Of a stretch of DNA of 64,000 bases, positions 54,733 to 63,337 are shown piece after piece. The stretch comes from CAJQLB01 sp905479065 (GTDB taxonomy: Bacteria; Bacteroidota; Bacteroidia; Flavobacteriales; Flavobacteriaceae). Where the stretch lies: positions 806,001 through 870,000 of the forward strand of contig OX044364.1 of NCBI GenBank assembly GCA_943846735.1, written 5' to 3'. Below the pieces are notes generated by a model. It did no database searches. It was not told the DNA's origin and worked only from the letters and a program-made list of their open reading frames with translations. A program made the position numbers and the translations under genes. Each line of letters opens with the position of its first letter. Within the stretch, counting starts at the first letter, position 1.

Positions 54733-55602
54733 ATGTTTAAAAGCTTTAAAAAGTCATTTGCTAAGGTTAATAATGTCAATATCACTTATGTTATCGGTGG
54801 AAGTGGTCCACCATTACTACTATTACATGGGTATCCACAAACTCATGTTATTTGGCATAAAATTGCACCTACTTTAGCTACAAAATATACGGTTGTTGCA
54901 AGTGATCTTAGAGGCTACGGCGATAGTAGTAAACCACCTACAGATGAAAGGCACGAACCTTATTCAAAAAGAGCAATGGCTGAGGACCAAGTTCAATTAA
55001 TGAAAAATTTGGGGTTTGATAGGTTTTTACTGATCGGCCACGACCGAGGAGGGAGAGTGGGACATCGTTTAGCATTAGACTATCCTGAAAGTGTTGAGAA
55101 ATTAGTGGTAATGGATATCGCACCGACCTATACCATGTACAAAACAACGGATATGGATTTTGCAAAAGCCTATTATCATTGGTTTTTTCTAATTCAGCCC
55201 GCAGATATTCCTGAGCGGATGATTAACGCAGACCCCATGTATTTTCTCAATAAAAAATTTGGTCAATGGGGAAGAGATAATGGTGCATTTACGAAAACTG
55301 CCTTTGCAGAATATCTGCGCTGTTTGACACCAGAGACCATCCATGCAAGTTGCGAAGATTATCGCGCTTCTGCTTCAATAGACTTAGACCACGACCAAAT
55401 TGATTTAGATAATGGGCATAAAATAGCCTGCCCTGTGCTGGCAATTTGGGGTACAAAAGGTTTCGTGGGAAATAAATATGATGTCATAGCAGAATGGAAA
55501 AAATGGGCAACAAATGTTAGTGGTTATAGCCTATCTTGTGGTCATTATTTGCCAGAGGAAGCACCAAAAGAGACTTTAGCTGCTTTGCTTTCTTTTTTGT
55601 AA
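54733..55602 (+). CDS. Alpha/beta-hydrolase of the fluoroacetate dehalogenase type
   Basis: 289 residues from Met 54733 (the longer frame to 54655 runs through the operator). It aligns with fluoroacetate dehalogenase: nucleophile Asp104 and carboxylate-binding Arg105 and Arg108 (GHDRGGR), acid Asp128, His271 as base, and the halide pocket His149-Trp150-Tyr210 (YHWF and DYRAS). Such enzymes hydrolyse alpha-halo acids to alpha-hydroxy acids through an ester intermediate, usually with inversion. The stop is 18 bases before the dehydrogenase gene. The natural substrate here is unknown. Confidence 0.88.
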   Translation: MFKSFKKSFAKVNNVNITYVIGGSGPPLLLLHGYPQTHVIWHKIAPTLATKYTVVASDLRGYGDSSKPPTDERHEPYSKRAMAEDQVQLMKNLGFDRFLLIGHDRGGRVGHRLALDYPESVEKLVVMDIAPTYTMYKTTDMDFAKAYYHWFFLIQPADIPERMINADPMYFLNKKFGQWGRDNGAFTKTAFAEYLRCLTPETIHASCEDYRASASIDLDHDQIDLDNGHKIACPVLAIWGTKGFVGNKYDVIAEWKKWATNVSGYSLSCGHYLPEEAPKETLAALLSFL

Positions 55603-55620
55603 ATTTTTAATTTAAATCAA

Positions 55621-56679
55621 ATGAATACCTATCAAATTGCTACTATTCCTGGAGATGGAATTGGTAAAGAAGTCATTCCGGAATCAGTAAAGATTTTAAA
55701 CGCTATAGCTGCTAAATGCGGTTTCCAACTAAAATTTAAAAATCACGACTATTCTTGCGAGTATTTTAAGAAATACGGCAAAATGATGCCTGAAGACGGT
55801 TTGGAGCGGTTAAGAGATAGTGATAGTATTTTTTTAGGAGCAGTTGGCTATCCGGGTGTACCAGATCATATATCTTTGTGGGGTTTATTAATTCCAATTA
55901 GAAGAAATTTTCAACAGTATGTTAATCTACGACCAGTTAAATTATTGAAAGGAGTAGCATCTCCATTAAAAAACCCAGGCCCTGTAGATTTTTACATTGT
56001 ACGGGAAAATAATGAAGGTGAATATTCTTCCATTGGTGGGCGATTATATGAGGGAACAGATCACGAATTGGCGGTACAAGAAAGTATTTTTACTAGACGA
56101 GGTGTTGACAGAGTTATGAAATATGCCTTTGAATTAGCTAATAAAAGAGGTAAAAAATTAACGAGTGCTACCAAATCGAATGGGATCATCCACACAATGC
56201 CTTATTGGGATGAACGTTATAACGCTATGAGTATAAAATACCCTGACGTGTTTACTGACCAATTTCATATTGATATATTAGCAGCACATTTTGTTCAACA
56301 TCCTGACTGGTTTGATGTGGTGGTAGCTAGTAATTTATTTGGAGATATTTTATCAGATTTAGGACCTGCTGTTGTTGGAGGAATGGGAATCGCACCAGGT
56401 GCAAATATAAACCCTGAGAAAGAATTCCCTAGCATGTTTGAACCCGTTCACGGAAGTGCACCAGATATAGCAGGAAAAAAATTAGCCAACCCAATTGCTT
56501 GTATTTGGACAGCCGCAATGATGTTAGATCATTTGGGAGAAACGGAAGGCGCTAAATTGATAGTAAATGCAATTGAAAATATAACCGAAAAAGGAGATAT
56601 TTTAACAAGAGATTTAGGAGGTACTGCTGGCACACAAGACGTTACGAAAGCGATTATTGAGCAAATTGCTCAGTCCTAA
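55621..56679 (+). CDS. ttuC: Tartrate dehydrogenase/decarboxylase / D-malate dehydrogenase
   Basis: 352 residues, isocitrate/isopropylmalate dehydrogenase superfamily. It resembles Pseudomonas tartrate dehydrogenase and E. coli DmlA rather than LeuB: PGDGIGKEVIPE, GAVGYPGVPDHISLWGL, VNLRPVKLL, VRENNEGEYSSIGG, and the Asp-rich DILSDLGPA metal site. The family oxidises tartrate, decarboxylates D-malate to pyruvate, and turns meso-tartrate to D-glycerate. It sits between the hydrolase and the transporter genes with gaps of 16-18 bases, so they are one operon. Not part of a leu cluster. Confidence 0.9.
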   Translation: MNTYQIATIPGDGIGKEVIPESVKILNAIAAKCGFQLKFKNHDYSCEYFKKYGKMMPEDGLERLRDSDSIFLGAVGYPGVPDHISLWGLLIPIRRNFQQYVNLRPVKLLKGVASPLKNPGPVDFYIVRENNEGEYSSIGGRLYEGTDHELAVQESIFTRRGVDRVMKYAFELANKRGKKLTSATKSNGIIHTMPYWDERYNAMSIKYPDVFTDQFHIDILAAHFVQHPDWFDVVVASNLFGDILSDLGPAVVGGMGIAPGANINPEKEFPSMFEPVHGSAPDIAGKKLANPIACIWTAAMMLDHLGETEGAKLIVNAIENITEKGDILTRDLGGTAGTQDVTKAIIEQIAQS

Positions 56680-56695
56680 TTTTAACCAATCGAAT

Positions 56696-58171
56696 ATGAC
56701 TATCAATTCAAAAAATATCGGCTTAATTTCAGGTCCTTTGACATTCCTAATAATTCTACTTTTCTTTCATCCTGAAGGTTTAAGTCCCAGAGCAAATGCC
56801 ATTTTAGCATCTACATCATGGATAGCAATTTGGTGGATTACAGAGGCTATTCCTATTGCTGTAACTGCCTTATTGCCCATTATTTTGTTTCCTTTAACAG
56901 GTGGCTTAGATTTGTCAAACACCACCGCCTCCTTTGGTCACAAATATGTCTTTCTGTATGTAGGAGGCTTTATCATTGCCATTGCCATAGAAAAATGGAA
57001 TTTACACAAACGCATAGCTTTAAATATCATTAATTTCATCGGCACCAATATCGTTAATATCATACTCGGTTTTATGGTGGCAACTGCATTTATGTCGATG
57101 TGGATTTCCAATACGGCTACGACTGTTATGATGTTGCCAATCGGTATGGCAATCGTGGCACAATTAAGAGATAATCCAAATACTATAGAAGATGAAAATC
57201 AGATTTTTGGAAAAGCCTTGATGTTGGCAATTGCCTATAGTGCTACCATTGGAGGCATGAGTACTTTGATTGGAACACCCCCTAATTTGGTACTCGCAGG
57301 CGTCGTTGAAGAGACCTTTGGATATGAAATTACTTTTGCCCAATGGTTTAAATTTGGCTTTCCTATCTCCGTAGTATTATTATTTCTATGCTGGAAATAC
57401 TTAACGAGTATTTCCTTTAAATTTAAACAAAAATCTTTTCCTGATGGGCGAGCAGATATTACGAAACAATTAAAGGCATTAGGTCCAATTAGCTATGAAG
57501 AGAGATTGGTGGCAGGAGTTTTTACCTTAACGGCACTGGCCTGGATTAGTCGCTCCTTTTTTCTAAATTCTATTATGCCGGCGATTGATGACACAATTAT
57601 TGGTTTAATAAGTGCTCTCATACTTTTTTTATTACCTACCAAGAATAAGGATAGGCGCCTGTTAAATTGGAAAGAGGCTGTCAAATTACCTTGGGGAATT
57701 TTATTATTATTTGGTGGAGGAATGGCATTAGCTTCAGGTTTTAAAGAGAGTGGCTTAGCTCTGTGGATCGGTTCTCAAATGACTTTACTGGACGGTATTT
57801 CACTTCTTTTATTAGTTTTTGTTTTGATAACTTCTGTTAATTTTCTTACAGAAATTACTTCTAATCTGGCAACAACAGCTATGTTATTACCTATTTTATA
57901 TCCCATGGCAGAGGTCATTAATGTACATCCATTCGTTTTGATGGTTGCGGCAACCGTTGCTGCTTCGTGTGCTTTTATGTTACCTGTAGCGACCCCTCCA
58001 AACGCGGTTGTTTTTGGCTCAGGTTATTTGCGCATTCCTGATATGATGAAAACAGGGATATGGATGAACATATTATCTATTATTTTATTGACCCTTTTTG
58101 TTTATTTTCTATTGCCCTTTTTATGGGGCTTTGACCCTTTAGTATTTGAGTTTATAGCATCATTAGGGTAA
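56696..58171 (+). CDS. SLC13/DASS-family di- or tricarboxylate transporter
   Basis: 491 residues from Met 56696 (a 13-residue longer frame would overlap the dehydrogenase gene). About twelve membrane helices. The two duplicated substrate-binding loops carry the SNT-like motifs: WISNTATTVMMLPIG (about 136-150) and TEITSNLATTAMLLP in the second half, as in VcINDY and relatives that import succinate, malate or tartrate with Na+. Its place as last gene of the operon makes it the importer of the pathway substrate. Confidence 0.92.
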   Translation: MTINSKNIGLISGPLTFLIILLFFHPEGLSPRANAILASTSWIAIWWITEAIPIAVTALLPIILFPLTGGLDLSNTTASFGHKYVFLYVGGFIIAIAIEKWNLHKRIALNIINFIGTNIVNIILGFMVATAFMSMWISNTATTVMMLPIGMAIVAQLRDNPNTIEDENQIFGKALMLAIAYSATIGGMSTLIGTPPNLVLAGVVEETFGYEITFAQWFKFGFPISVVLLFLCWKYLTSISFKFKQKSFPDGRADITKQLKALGPISYEERLVAGVFTLTALAWISRSFFLNSIMPAIDDTIIGLISALILFLLPTKNKDRRLLNWKEAVKLPWGILLLFGGGMALASGFKESGLALWIGSQMTLLDGISLLLLVFVLITSVNFLTEITSNLATTAMLLPILYPMAEVINVHPFVLMVAATVAASCAFMLPVATPPNAVVFGSGYLRIPDMMKTGIWMNILSIILLTLFVYFLLPFLWGFDPLVFEFIASLG

Positions 58172-58474
58172 TTATCAAACTCTATAGCACGGAATCTCAT
58201 TGGAAATTTGGCCTAATGAATATGGCTCTATTTGTTCTTACAATCATTTGTGAAATGATTGTAGATGTGTCACCACAAAATTTGTTTCCTATTAATTTTA
58301 TAGTGTATGGATCATCCTACAATCTCTGCGCTAATCGCAGCTTATTTCGTAAAAAATAATTATTCTTTAAAAAAAATTAGTTAATCACTAGTTAGTAAAC
58401 TAATTGCTATCTATAAAGACGAATAATGATAGGTCTACAAATAAAATGCTTTATTGTATGATGTATTCTTAAAA
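58172..58474. other. Gene-free region with a perfect hairpin after the transporter operon
   Basis: 303 bases between convergent genes. It holds a perfect 11-bp inverted repeat (58239-58249 with 58253-58263, arms TACAATCATTT and AAATGATTGTA, loop GTG). No T-run follows on either side, so it is not a classical terminator. It may cap the transporter mRNA 3' end. The rest is A+T rich with nothing recognisable. Confidence 0.5.
58239..58263. repeat. Perfect 11-bp inverted repeat
   Basis: TACAATCATTT (58239-58249), GTG, AAATGATTGTA (58253-58263). It lies 68 bases past the transporter stop and more than 200 bases from the convergent nitroreductase stop. No poly-T tail. Confidence 0.6.
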
Positions 58475-59104
58475 TTATAAATCGATAACACTATTTTTTA
58501 GCTCTTTTCTTACTTTTTTCAAATCAGCAAAAGCATCATCAGCTGCACGGTGACCTACTGGCATCACTAACACCGACTTCAGACCTCGTTTATTTAACTC
58601 AAGAAGTTGGTCATATTGTTCGGGATCAAACCCTTCCATTGGACAAGCGTCAATACGCTCAACTGCACATACCGTTAACAGATTACCCATAGTCAAATAA
58701 GCTTGTTTCATAGCCCATAACTCTATTTGATTTTGATTTAATTTTTCAAAATCGTTTATTAAAAATTGTTTGAATGGCTGTAAAACTCTGTCTGGAGTCT
58801 GTCTAATACCTTGCACACGATTAAAGTAAGAGGCAATATAGGCTTGATCAATCTGCTCTTCAATACAAAAAATTAAGACATGGGATGCCTGAGCTACTTG
58901 CTGCTGATTCATTGTATGTGGCACCAATTGGCATTGAAGTTCCTTGTTACTAAGTATCACTAATTTTACTGGTTGAAGACCATATGAAGTGGCAGTTAGA
59001 TTAAATGCCTCTTTTAATGTTGCTATTTTTTCTTTAGACAGAAGCAGTGTTTCATCAAACTTTTTTGTAGCATAACGCCACTGTAATTGATCAATAACAT
59101 CCAT
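58475..59104 (-). CDS. NfsB-like nitroreductase / NAD(P)H oxidoreductase
   Basis: 209 residues, FMN-dependent nitroreductase family. The N-terminus QLQWRYATKKFDE and the SYGLQPVKLVILSN segment resemble NfsB, and the ACPMEGFDPEQYDQLL and SVLVMPVGHRAADD segments near the C-terminus carry FMN and dimer contacts. It reduces nitro compounds or quinones with NAD(P)H; the true substrate is unknown. Monocistronic, with its promoter not found. Confidence 0.92.
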   Translation of the reverse strand: MDVIDQLQWRYATKKFDETLLLSKEKIATLKEAFNLTATSYGLQPVKLVILSNKELQCQLVPHTMNQQQVAQASHVLIFCIEEQIDQAYIASYFNRVQGIRQTPDRVLQPFKQFLINDFEKLNQNQIELWAMKQAYLTMGNLLTVCAVERIDACPMEGFDPEQYDQLLELNKRGLKSVLVMPVGHRAADDAFADLKKVRKELKNSVIDL

Positions 59105-59247
59105 AATTAACTTTTTAATAGCGAAAGTACAACCGTTTAATTCTGTGTAAGGTCATTTTAATAAAATTTTAATACCTCTTATGAATTAAAGCATACCATG
59201 AATAGGGGTTTTTTCCACAAAAATGTTTCAAAAAATTAGATTTTAAT

Positions 59248-59278
59248 TTGAATGAAATAAAAAAGGGTTCTATATTTG
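59248..59278 (+). promoter_or_regulatory. Promoter of tRNA-Ser
   Basis: TTG (59248-59250), 20 bases, TATATTTG (59271-59278). An exact match to the Bacteroidota consensus. The predicted start near 59285 is a few bases before the mature tRNA. Confidence 0.8.
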
Positions 59279-59289
59279 CAACCGCAATC

Positions 59290-59374
59290 GGAGAAATGGC
59301 AGAGTGGTCGAATGCGGCAGTCTTGAAAACTGTTGAGGGTCACACCTCCGGGGGTTCGAATCCCTCTTTCTCCG
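59290..59374 (+). tRNA. serT: tRNA-Ser(UGA)
   Basis: 85 bases. The acceptor stem GGAGAAA (59290-59296) pairs with TTTCTCC (59367-59373), with discriminator G. The anticodon loop in GTCTTGAAAAC gives anticodon TGA. A long variable arm and the T loop GGTTCGAATCC are as expected for serine. CCA is not encoded, so it needs RNase Z (rnz in this window) and CCA addition. Confidence 0.95.
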
Positions 59375-59376
59375 CG

Positions 59377-59393
59377 AAAAGAGTTACTCTTTT
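59377..59393 (+). terminator. First terminator after tRNA-Ser
   Basis: AAAAGAG (59377-59383), TTA, CTCTTTT (59387-59393). It is three bases past the mature tRNA. Its short T-run is weaker than the second hairpin. Confidence 0.6.
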
Positions 59394-59396
59394 AAT

Positions 59397-59430
59397 AAAA
59401 GCTCATAGACGCAATGTTTATGAGCTTTTT
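59397..59430 (+). terminator. Second terminator after tRNA-Ser
   Basis: A perfect 11-bp stem AAAAGCTCATA (59397-59407) with TATGAGCTTTT (59419-59429) and an 11-base loop. T5 (59426-59430) closes it. It stops read-through from the tRNA promoter. Confidence 0.75.
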
Positions 59431-59575
59431 GTATTTATTAACGTATCATAAAAAATATACCCTAAACGAACTTAAATAACTTGCAATATGTTCTTTGACT
59501 ATCACTTTTATTTATTCCGATTTTAAACCAAGAAAATTAAGATTGTTTTGATGTTGCTCTAATGTGACAATCATT

Positions 59576-60703
59576 TTAAACAATGCATGCGCCATCATCA
59601 ATTGTTGTTATTATCGCAGACAATTCTTTGTTGTATGTTTTCCTGTAAGCGCCTTTGGTGTCCTCAATAAACTGATCAACATGAGTTGAATGAACTATAT
59701 TAATCGTGCAACCACCAAATCCCCCACCCATCATTCGAGATCCCAAAACATAATCTAAACCTTTAGTAAGTTCCACTAAAAAATCAAGTTCCTCACAACT
59801 CACCTCATAGTGTTGTTGTAGACCGTAATGCGATTGATACAAACAATTTCCGAAATTTATAAAGTCAAAGTTTTTTAGGTGAGCTACTGCATTTATTGAC
59901 CTTTTGTTTTCTTCAATGACATACAATGCCCGATGGTATATTTCGTCTGAAAGCACATGTTCAAATTCATTTAAAATTTCTAGAGGAACTTTTGATAAAA
60001 ACTTATAGTTGGGGTATTTTTTCTTGATAATTGTCAGTGCAATGGAACATTCATCTCTTCTCCTATTGTATGCACTATTAGCTAAGTTGTGTGACACATT
60101 TGAATTTAATAACACGATGATGTAAGGTTTAAAATCAACTTCTATTAAATCGTACGCTAAGGTCTCACAATTTAAAAATAAAAGATGATTTTTTTTCCCT
60201 TTAATAACTGCAAATTGATCCATTATTCCACATTTGGCACCAATAAAGGTATGCTCAGTATCTCTTGATAGCTCAATGAGTTCTGTGTCAGTTAATCCAA
60301 TTTTAAATAACTCATTAATCCCTTTTGCTAAACCACATTCCAATGCTGCTGATGAGCTTAAACCAGCTCCTAATGCTAAATCACTTTCTATGATGCAATC
60401 AAAACCTTTTAAGATATTTGGTTTAAGTACGTTAATATGAAATAACACCCCGAGAATAAAGTTATGCCATTGCGTATCGGTTTTGACTAAATTATTTAAA
60501 TCAATTTTAAAATCATTCTTCAATAGGATAGATGTCACATGGCACATATGACTATTATTTTTCCTAAATTTTAATGTGATTTTTTGATTCATAGCGGCAG
60601 GAAGTACGTGACCACCATTATAGTCAAGATGTTCTCCAATAAAATTTATCCTACCGGGTGATTGAACAACTACCTCACTTACAAAAGAATTTACAGCTAA
60701 CAT
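59576..60703 (-). CDS. galK: Galactokinase-like GHMP kinase
   Basis: 375 residues, GHMP kinase fold. Galactokinase signature PGRINFIGEHLDYNGG near residue 15 (the usual GEHTDYN has T changed to L), ATP loop LGAGLSSSAALE, and the third motif GSRMMGGGFGGCTINIV. It would phosphorylate galactose at C1 as the first Leloir step, but the leucine is in a motif near the sugar site, and similar changes are seen in N-acetylgalactosamine kinases. No galT or galE is adjacent, so sugar specificity is open. Confidence 0.85.
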   Translation of the reverse strand: MLAVNSFVSEVVVQSPGRINFIGEHLDYNGGHVLPAAMNQKITLKFRKNNSHMCHVTSILLKNDFKIDLNNLVKTDTQWHNFILGVLFHINVLKPNILKGFDCIIESDLALGAGLSSSAALECGLAKGINELFKIGLTDTELIELSRDTEHTFIGAKCGIMDQFAVIKGKKNHLLFLNCETLAYDLIEVDFKPYIIVLLNSNVSHNLANSAYNRRRDECSIALTIIKKKYPNYKFLSKVPLEILNEFEHVLSDEIYHRALYVIEENKRSINAVAHLKNFDFINFGNCLYQSHYGLQQHYEVSCEELDFLVELTKGLDYVLGSRMMGGGFGGCTINIVHSTHVDQFIEDTKGAYRKTYNKELSAIITTIDDGACIV

Positions 60704-61110
60704 TATTAATAATTTTTATGGTCTTTGTGTTTTGCTTAAGTCTCTAAATAATCAAATTAAAAACTAAAATATTAACCATAAATTTAATGATATTGTAATA
60801 ATTCATATGTTCTTAGCGCTTGTTTTTCTTAAATTTTAATGATGCTAAAGGCACTCATGATGTTATGCTACAGCATTCAAATTATTTTTTCAGGTGAGGT
60901 ATGGTATTTTTTAATGGTATTTTTTTTGTACTGCTCCAATTTTGATGTTAATCTTTTAAAAAAAGTTCCAAAAACATCTAATTCACGACAAAGAATACAG
61001 ATGTCTATTAAACTTCAGCAACTACTTTCTATTTTTATATTGTCCCTTTCAAATTTGACTTATAAACGTTTTGTTGTCAGTACATAGCATAAATCCTTAA
61101 ACAAAATTTT
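60704..61110. other. Gene-free region before the amidohydrolase
   Basis: About 400 bases between divergent genes. A frame of about 80 codons (60839-61087) runs through it, but it is Met/Leu/Phe-rich with no family match, and I treat it as noise. No TAnnTTTG box with a proper TTG was found for either flanking gene. Confidence 0.45.
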
Positions 61111-62871
61111 ATGAAAACACTAAAATTAATCACCACTATCGTAATTTTAATATTTACATTCAGTTGTAATCAACTAGAAAAAACAAACAAAGAAAATTCA
61201 ACTACAGGCCTTTATAAATTACAACAAACTATTTATCACGGTGGTGACATCATTACCATGGCTGGCGATATTCCAAATTACGTTGATGCCGTAGTTCAAA
61301 GGGAAGGCAAAATAGTATTTACAGGTTCCAAAGAAGAGGCAATAGCAAGATTTGGAGGTAAAGCCCTTGAGGTTAACTTGGAAGGTAAAACAATGGTTCC
61401 AGGGTTTATTGATGGCCATGGCCACGTGTTCAATGTAGGGTTGCAGGCTTTATCTGCAAATATGTTACCAGCACCAGACGGCGAAGGTAATACTGTCAGT
61501 GATTTACAACGACTTTTGAGAGATTGGATATTAAAAAATAAGGATTTTATTGAAAAAACAGGTTGGGTAATTGGTTTTGGTTATGATGATTCACAATTAG
61601 ACAGATATCCTACAAAAGAAGATTTAGATGCTGTAACAACAGACTACCCTGTTATAATCATTCATCAATCAGGACATCTAAATGTTTTAAATTCTAAAGG
61701 CCTAAAGATTGCAGGATACACCGCTGAAACAAAAGATCCAAAAGGAGGTAAAATTAGAAGAGTACCTGGCTCTCAGGAACCAAATGGAATCTTGGAGGAA
61801 ATTGCACATTTTACAGTATTAATTAGAGATTTTTTACCTAAAGTAACGAAAGAGTTACAAGACAACATGTTATTGAAAGGACAAAACTTATATGCTTCAT
61901 TTGGCTATACAACTGCCCAAGAAGGAAGGACGACACCTGATGGCACGGCTGCGCTAGAGAGAGCGTCAGAAAGTGATGCTCTGATTTTAGACGTCGTGTC
62001 ATATCCTGATATTTTAAGTAATAGAAAAGCAGCAACCTCTAAGTACCATGGAAACAAGTATTATAATGGGTATAGAATTGGTGGAGTAAAGTTAAATTTA
62101 GATGGTTCTCCTCAAGGAAAAACAGCTTGGCTAACACATGCTTATCACGTTCCTCCTGATGGTGAGAATAAAGACTATCACGGATACTCAAGCATGAGTG
62201 ATGAAGATGCTTACAAACATGTTGCTGACGCCTACCAAAACAATTGGCAACTCATGTCGCATTGTAATGGTGATGCCGCGATAGATCAATATGTTAAGGC
62301 CATATCAAAAGCTAACAAAGAATTTGGTAATGACGATAGAAGAATCGTAATTATTCATGCACAAACTGCTAGAGAAGATCAAGTAAAAAGCTTTGTAGAG
62401 CAAGATATCTTTCCTTCATTTTTCCCGATGCATACTTTTTATTGGGGAGACTGGCATGTAAACTCTGTTTTGGGAAAAGATAGAGCTTATAAAATATCAC
62501 CCACAAACACAGCCCTAAAACTAGGCCTAAAATTCACTTCTCATCACGATGCACCAGTAGCATTACCGAGTTCAATTCGAGTTCTATCTGCGACTGTCAC
62601 ACGTCGCTCCAGGAGTGGAGATGTTATTGGCCCAGATGAACGGGTATCTGCATATGTCGGATTAAAAACATTAACAGATTGGGCTGCTTATCAGCATTTT
62701 GAAGAAGATAGCAAAGGAACTATAGAAGTCGGAAAGGTTGCAGATTTTGTGGTTTTAGATAAAAATCCCTTAAAAATAGATCCCTTAGAGATTGAAAATT
62801 TAAATATTATTAATACTTATAAAAATGGTCAAGTCATTTTTGATAAAAATAATATTGACAATATCCAGTAA
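61111..62871 (+). CDS. YtcJ-like amidohydrolase lipoprotein
   Basis: 586 residues. Lipobox FTFSC (Cys19). The rest is an Amidohydrolase_3 (YtcJ-like) chain: metal motif GFIDGHGHVFN (HxH), the KLNLDGSPQGKTAW segment, HCNGDAAIDQY, IIHAQTAREDQV and TSHHDAPVALPSS. These zinc-dependent hydrolases cut amide or related bonds; natural substrates are mostly unknown. Being lipidated, it is likely periplasmic. A short cystatin-like gene follows 11 bases after. Confidence 0.9.
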   Translation: MKTLKLITTIVILIFTFSCNQLEKTNKENSTTGLYKLQQTIYHGGDIITMAGDIPNYVDAVVQREGKIVFTGSKEEAIARFGGKALEVNLEGKTMVPGFIDGHGHVFNVGLQALSANMLPAPDGEGNTVSDLQRLLRDWILKNKDFIEKTGWVIGFGYDDSQLDRYPTKEDLDAVTTDYPVIIIHQSGHLNVLNSKGLKIAGYTAETKDPKGGKIRRVPGSQEPNGILEEIAHFTVLIRDFLPKVTKELQDNMLLKGQNLYASFGYTTAQEGRTTPDGTAALERASESDALILDVVSYPDILSNRKAATSKYHGNKYYNGYRIGGVKLNLDGSPQGKTAWLTHAYHVPPDGENKDYHGYSSMSDEDAYKHVADAYQNNWQLMSHCNGDAAIDQYVKAISKANKEFGNDDRRIVIIHAQTAREDQVKSFVEQDIFPSFFPMHTFYWGDWHVNSVLGKDRAYKISPTNTALKLGLKFTSHHDAPVALPSSIRVLSATVTRRSRSGDVIGPDERVSAYVGLKTLTDWAAYQHFEEDSKGTIEVGKVADFVVLDKNPLKIDPLEIENLNIINTYKNGQVIFDKNNIDNIQ

Positions 62872-62882
62872 TTAAAATTATC

Positions 62883-63272
62883 ATGTTAAAAAAAATTCAA
62901 ATTTATAGCCTGTTAATTACAATTAGTTTCTGTTTTACACAATGTCGAAACAATACAGTCTCTAAAAGCAAAAACAAGAAATTTGAGGAAAACTTTGGAC
63001 AAAAAAAACAAAATCTTGTTGGAAACTGGGTTTCAATGGAGAAAAATGAAACCATTGAAAATTTAGCAAAATTAGTAGTCAAAGAAAATAATATTCCCTA
63101 TCCAATTCGTACCATCGTGAACATAGAAAAACAATTGGTTAGCGGGATGAATTACAGATTTGTTATAATTTTAGATAATGGAGAGCACTGGACAACACAA
63201 ATTTATGTAAATACGAAAAATGAAAAACAAATAACAACATTTACACCTATAAAACCTCTCATTAATCAATAG
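62883..63272 (+). CDS. Small exported protein with a cystatin-like motif
   Basis: 129 residues. Signal MLKKIQIYSL to FCFTQ with Cys21 (an atypical lipobox, FTQC). Residues 43-125 resemble a cystatin domain: Gly47 near its start, an alpha-helix-like stretch (IENLAKLVVKEN), the inhibitory loop QLVSG (84-88, the QxVxG signature) followed by MNYRF, and Trp103 as the second hairpin loop. If real it would inhibit papain-type proteases in the envelope. It starts 11 bases after the amidohydrolase. Confidence 0.68.
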   Translation: MLKKIQIYSLLITISFCFTQCRNNTVSKSKNKKFEENFGQKKQNLVGNWVSMEKNETIENLAKLVVKENNIPYPIRTIVNIEKQLVSGMNYRFVIILDNGEHWTTQIYVNTKNEKQITTFTPIKPLINQ

Positions 63273-63337
63273 TAACGCAAACTTTTTATAGAACAAAGAA
63301 ATCATTTTACAGTTACTAAAACAATAAACCAAAAAAT

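Noticed and set aside
59248..59451. Open frame of 67 codons over the tRNA-Ser gene
   Set aside because: It is the well-known spurious translation of a tRNA-Ser; the cloverleaf, promoter and terminators explain the DNA.
60839..61087. 82-codon frame upstream of the amidohydrolase
   Set aside because: Met/Leu/Phe-rich, no homology recognised, and no promoter; more likely chance in A+T-rich DNA.
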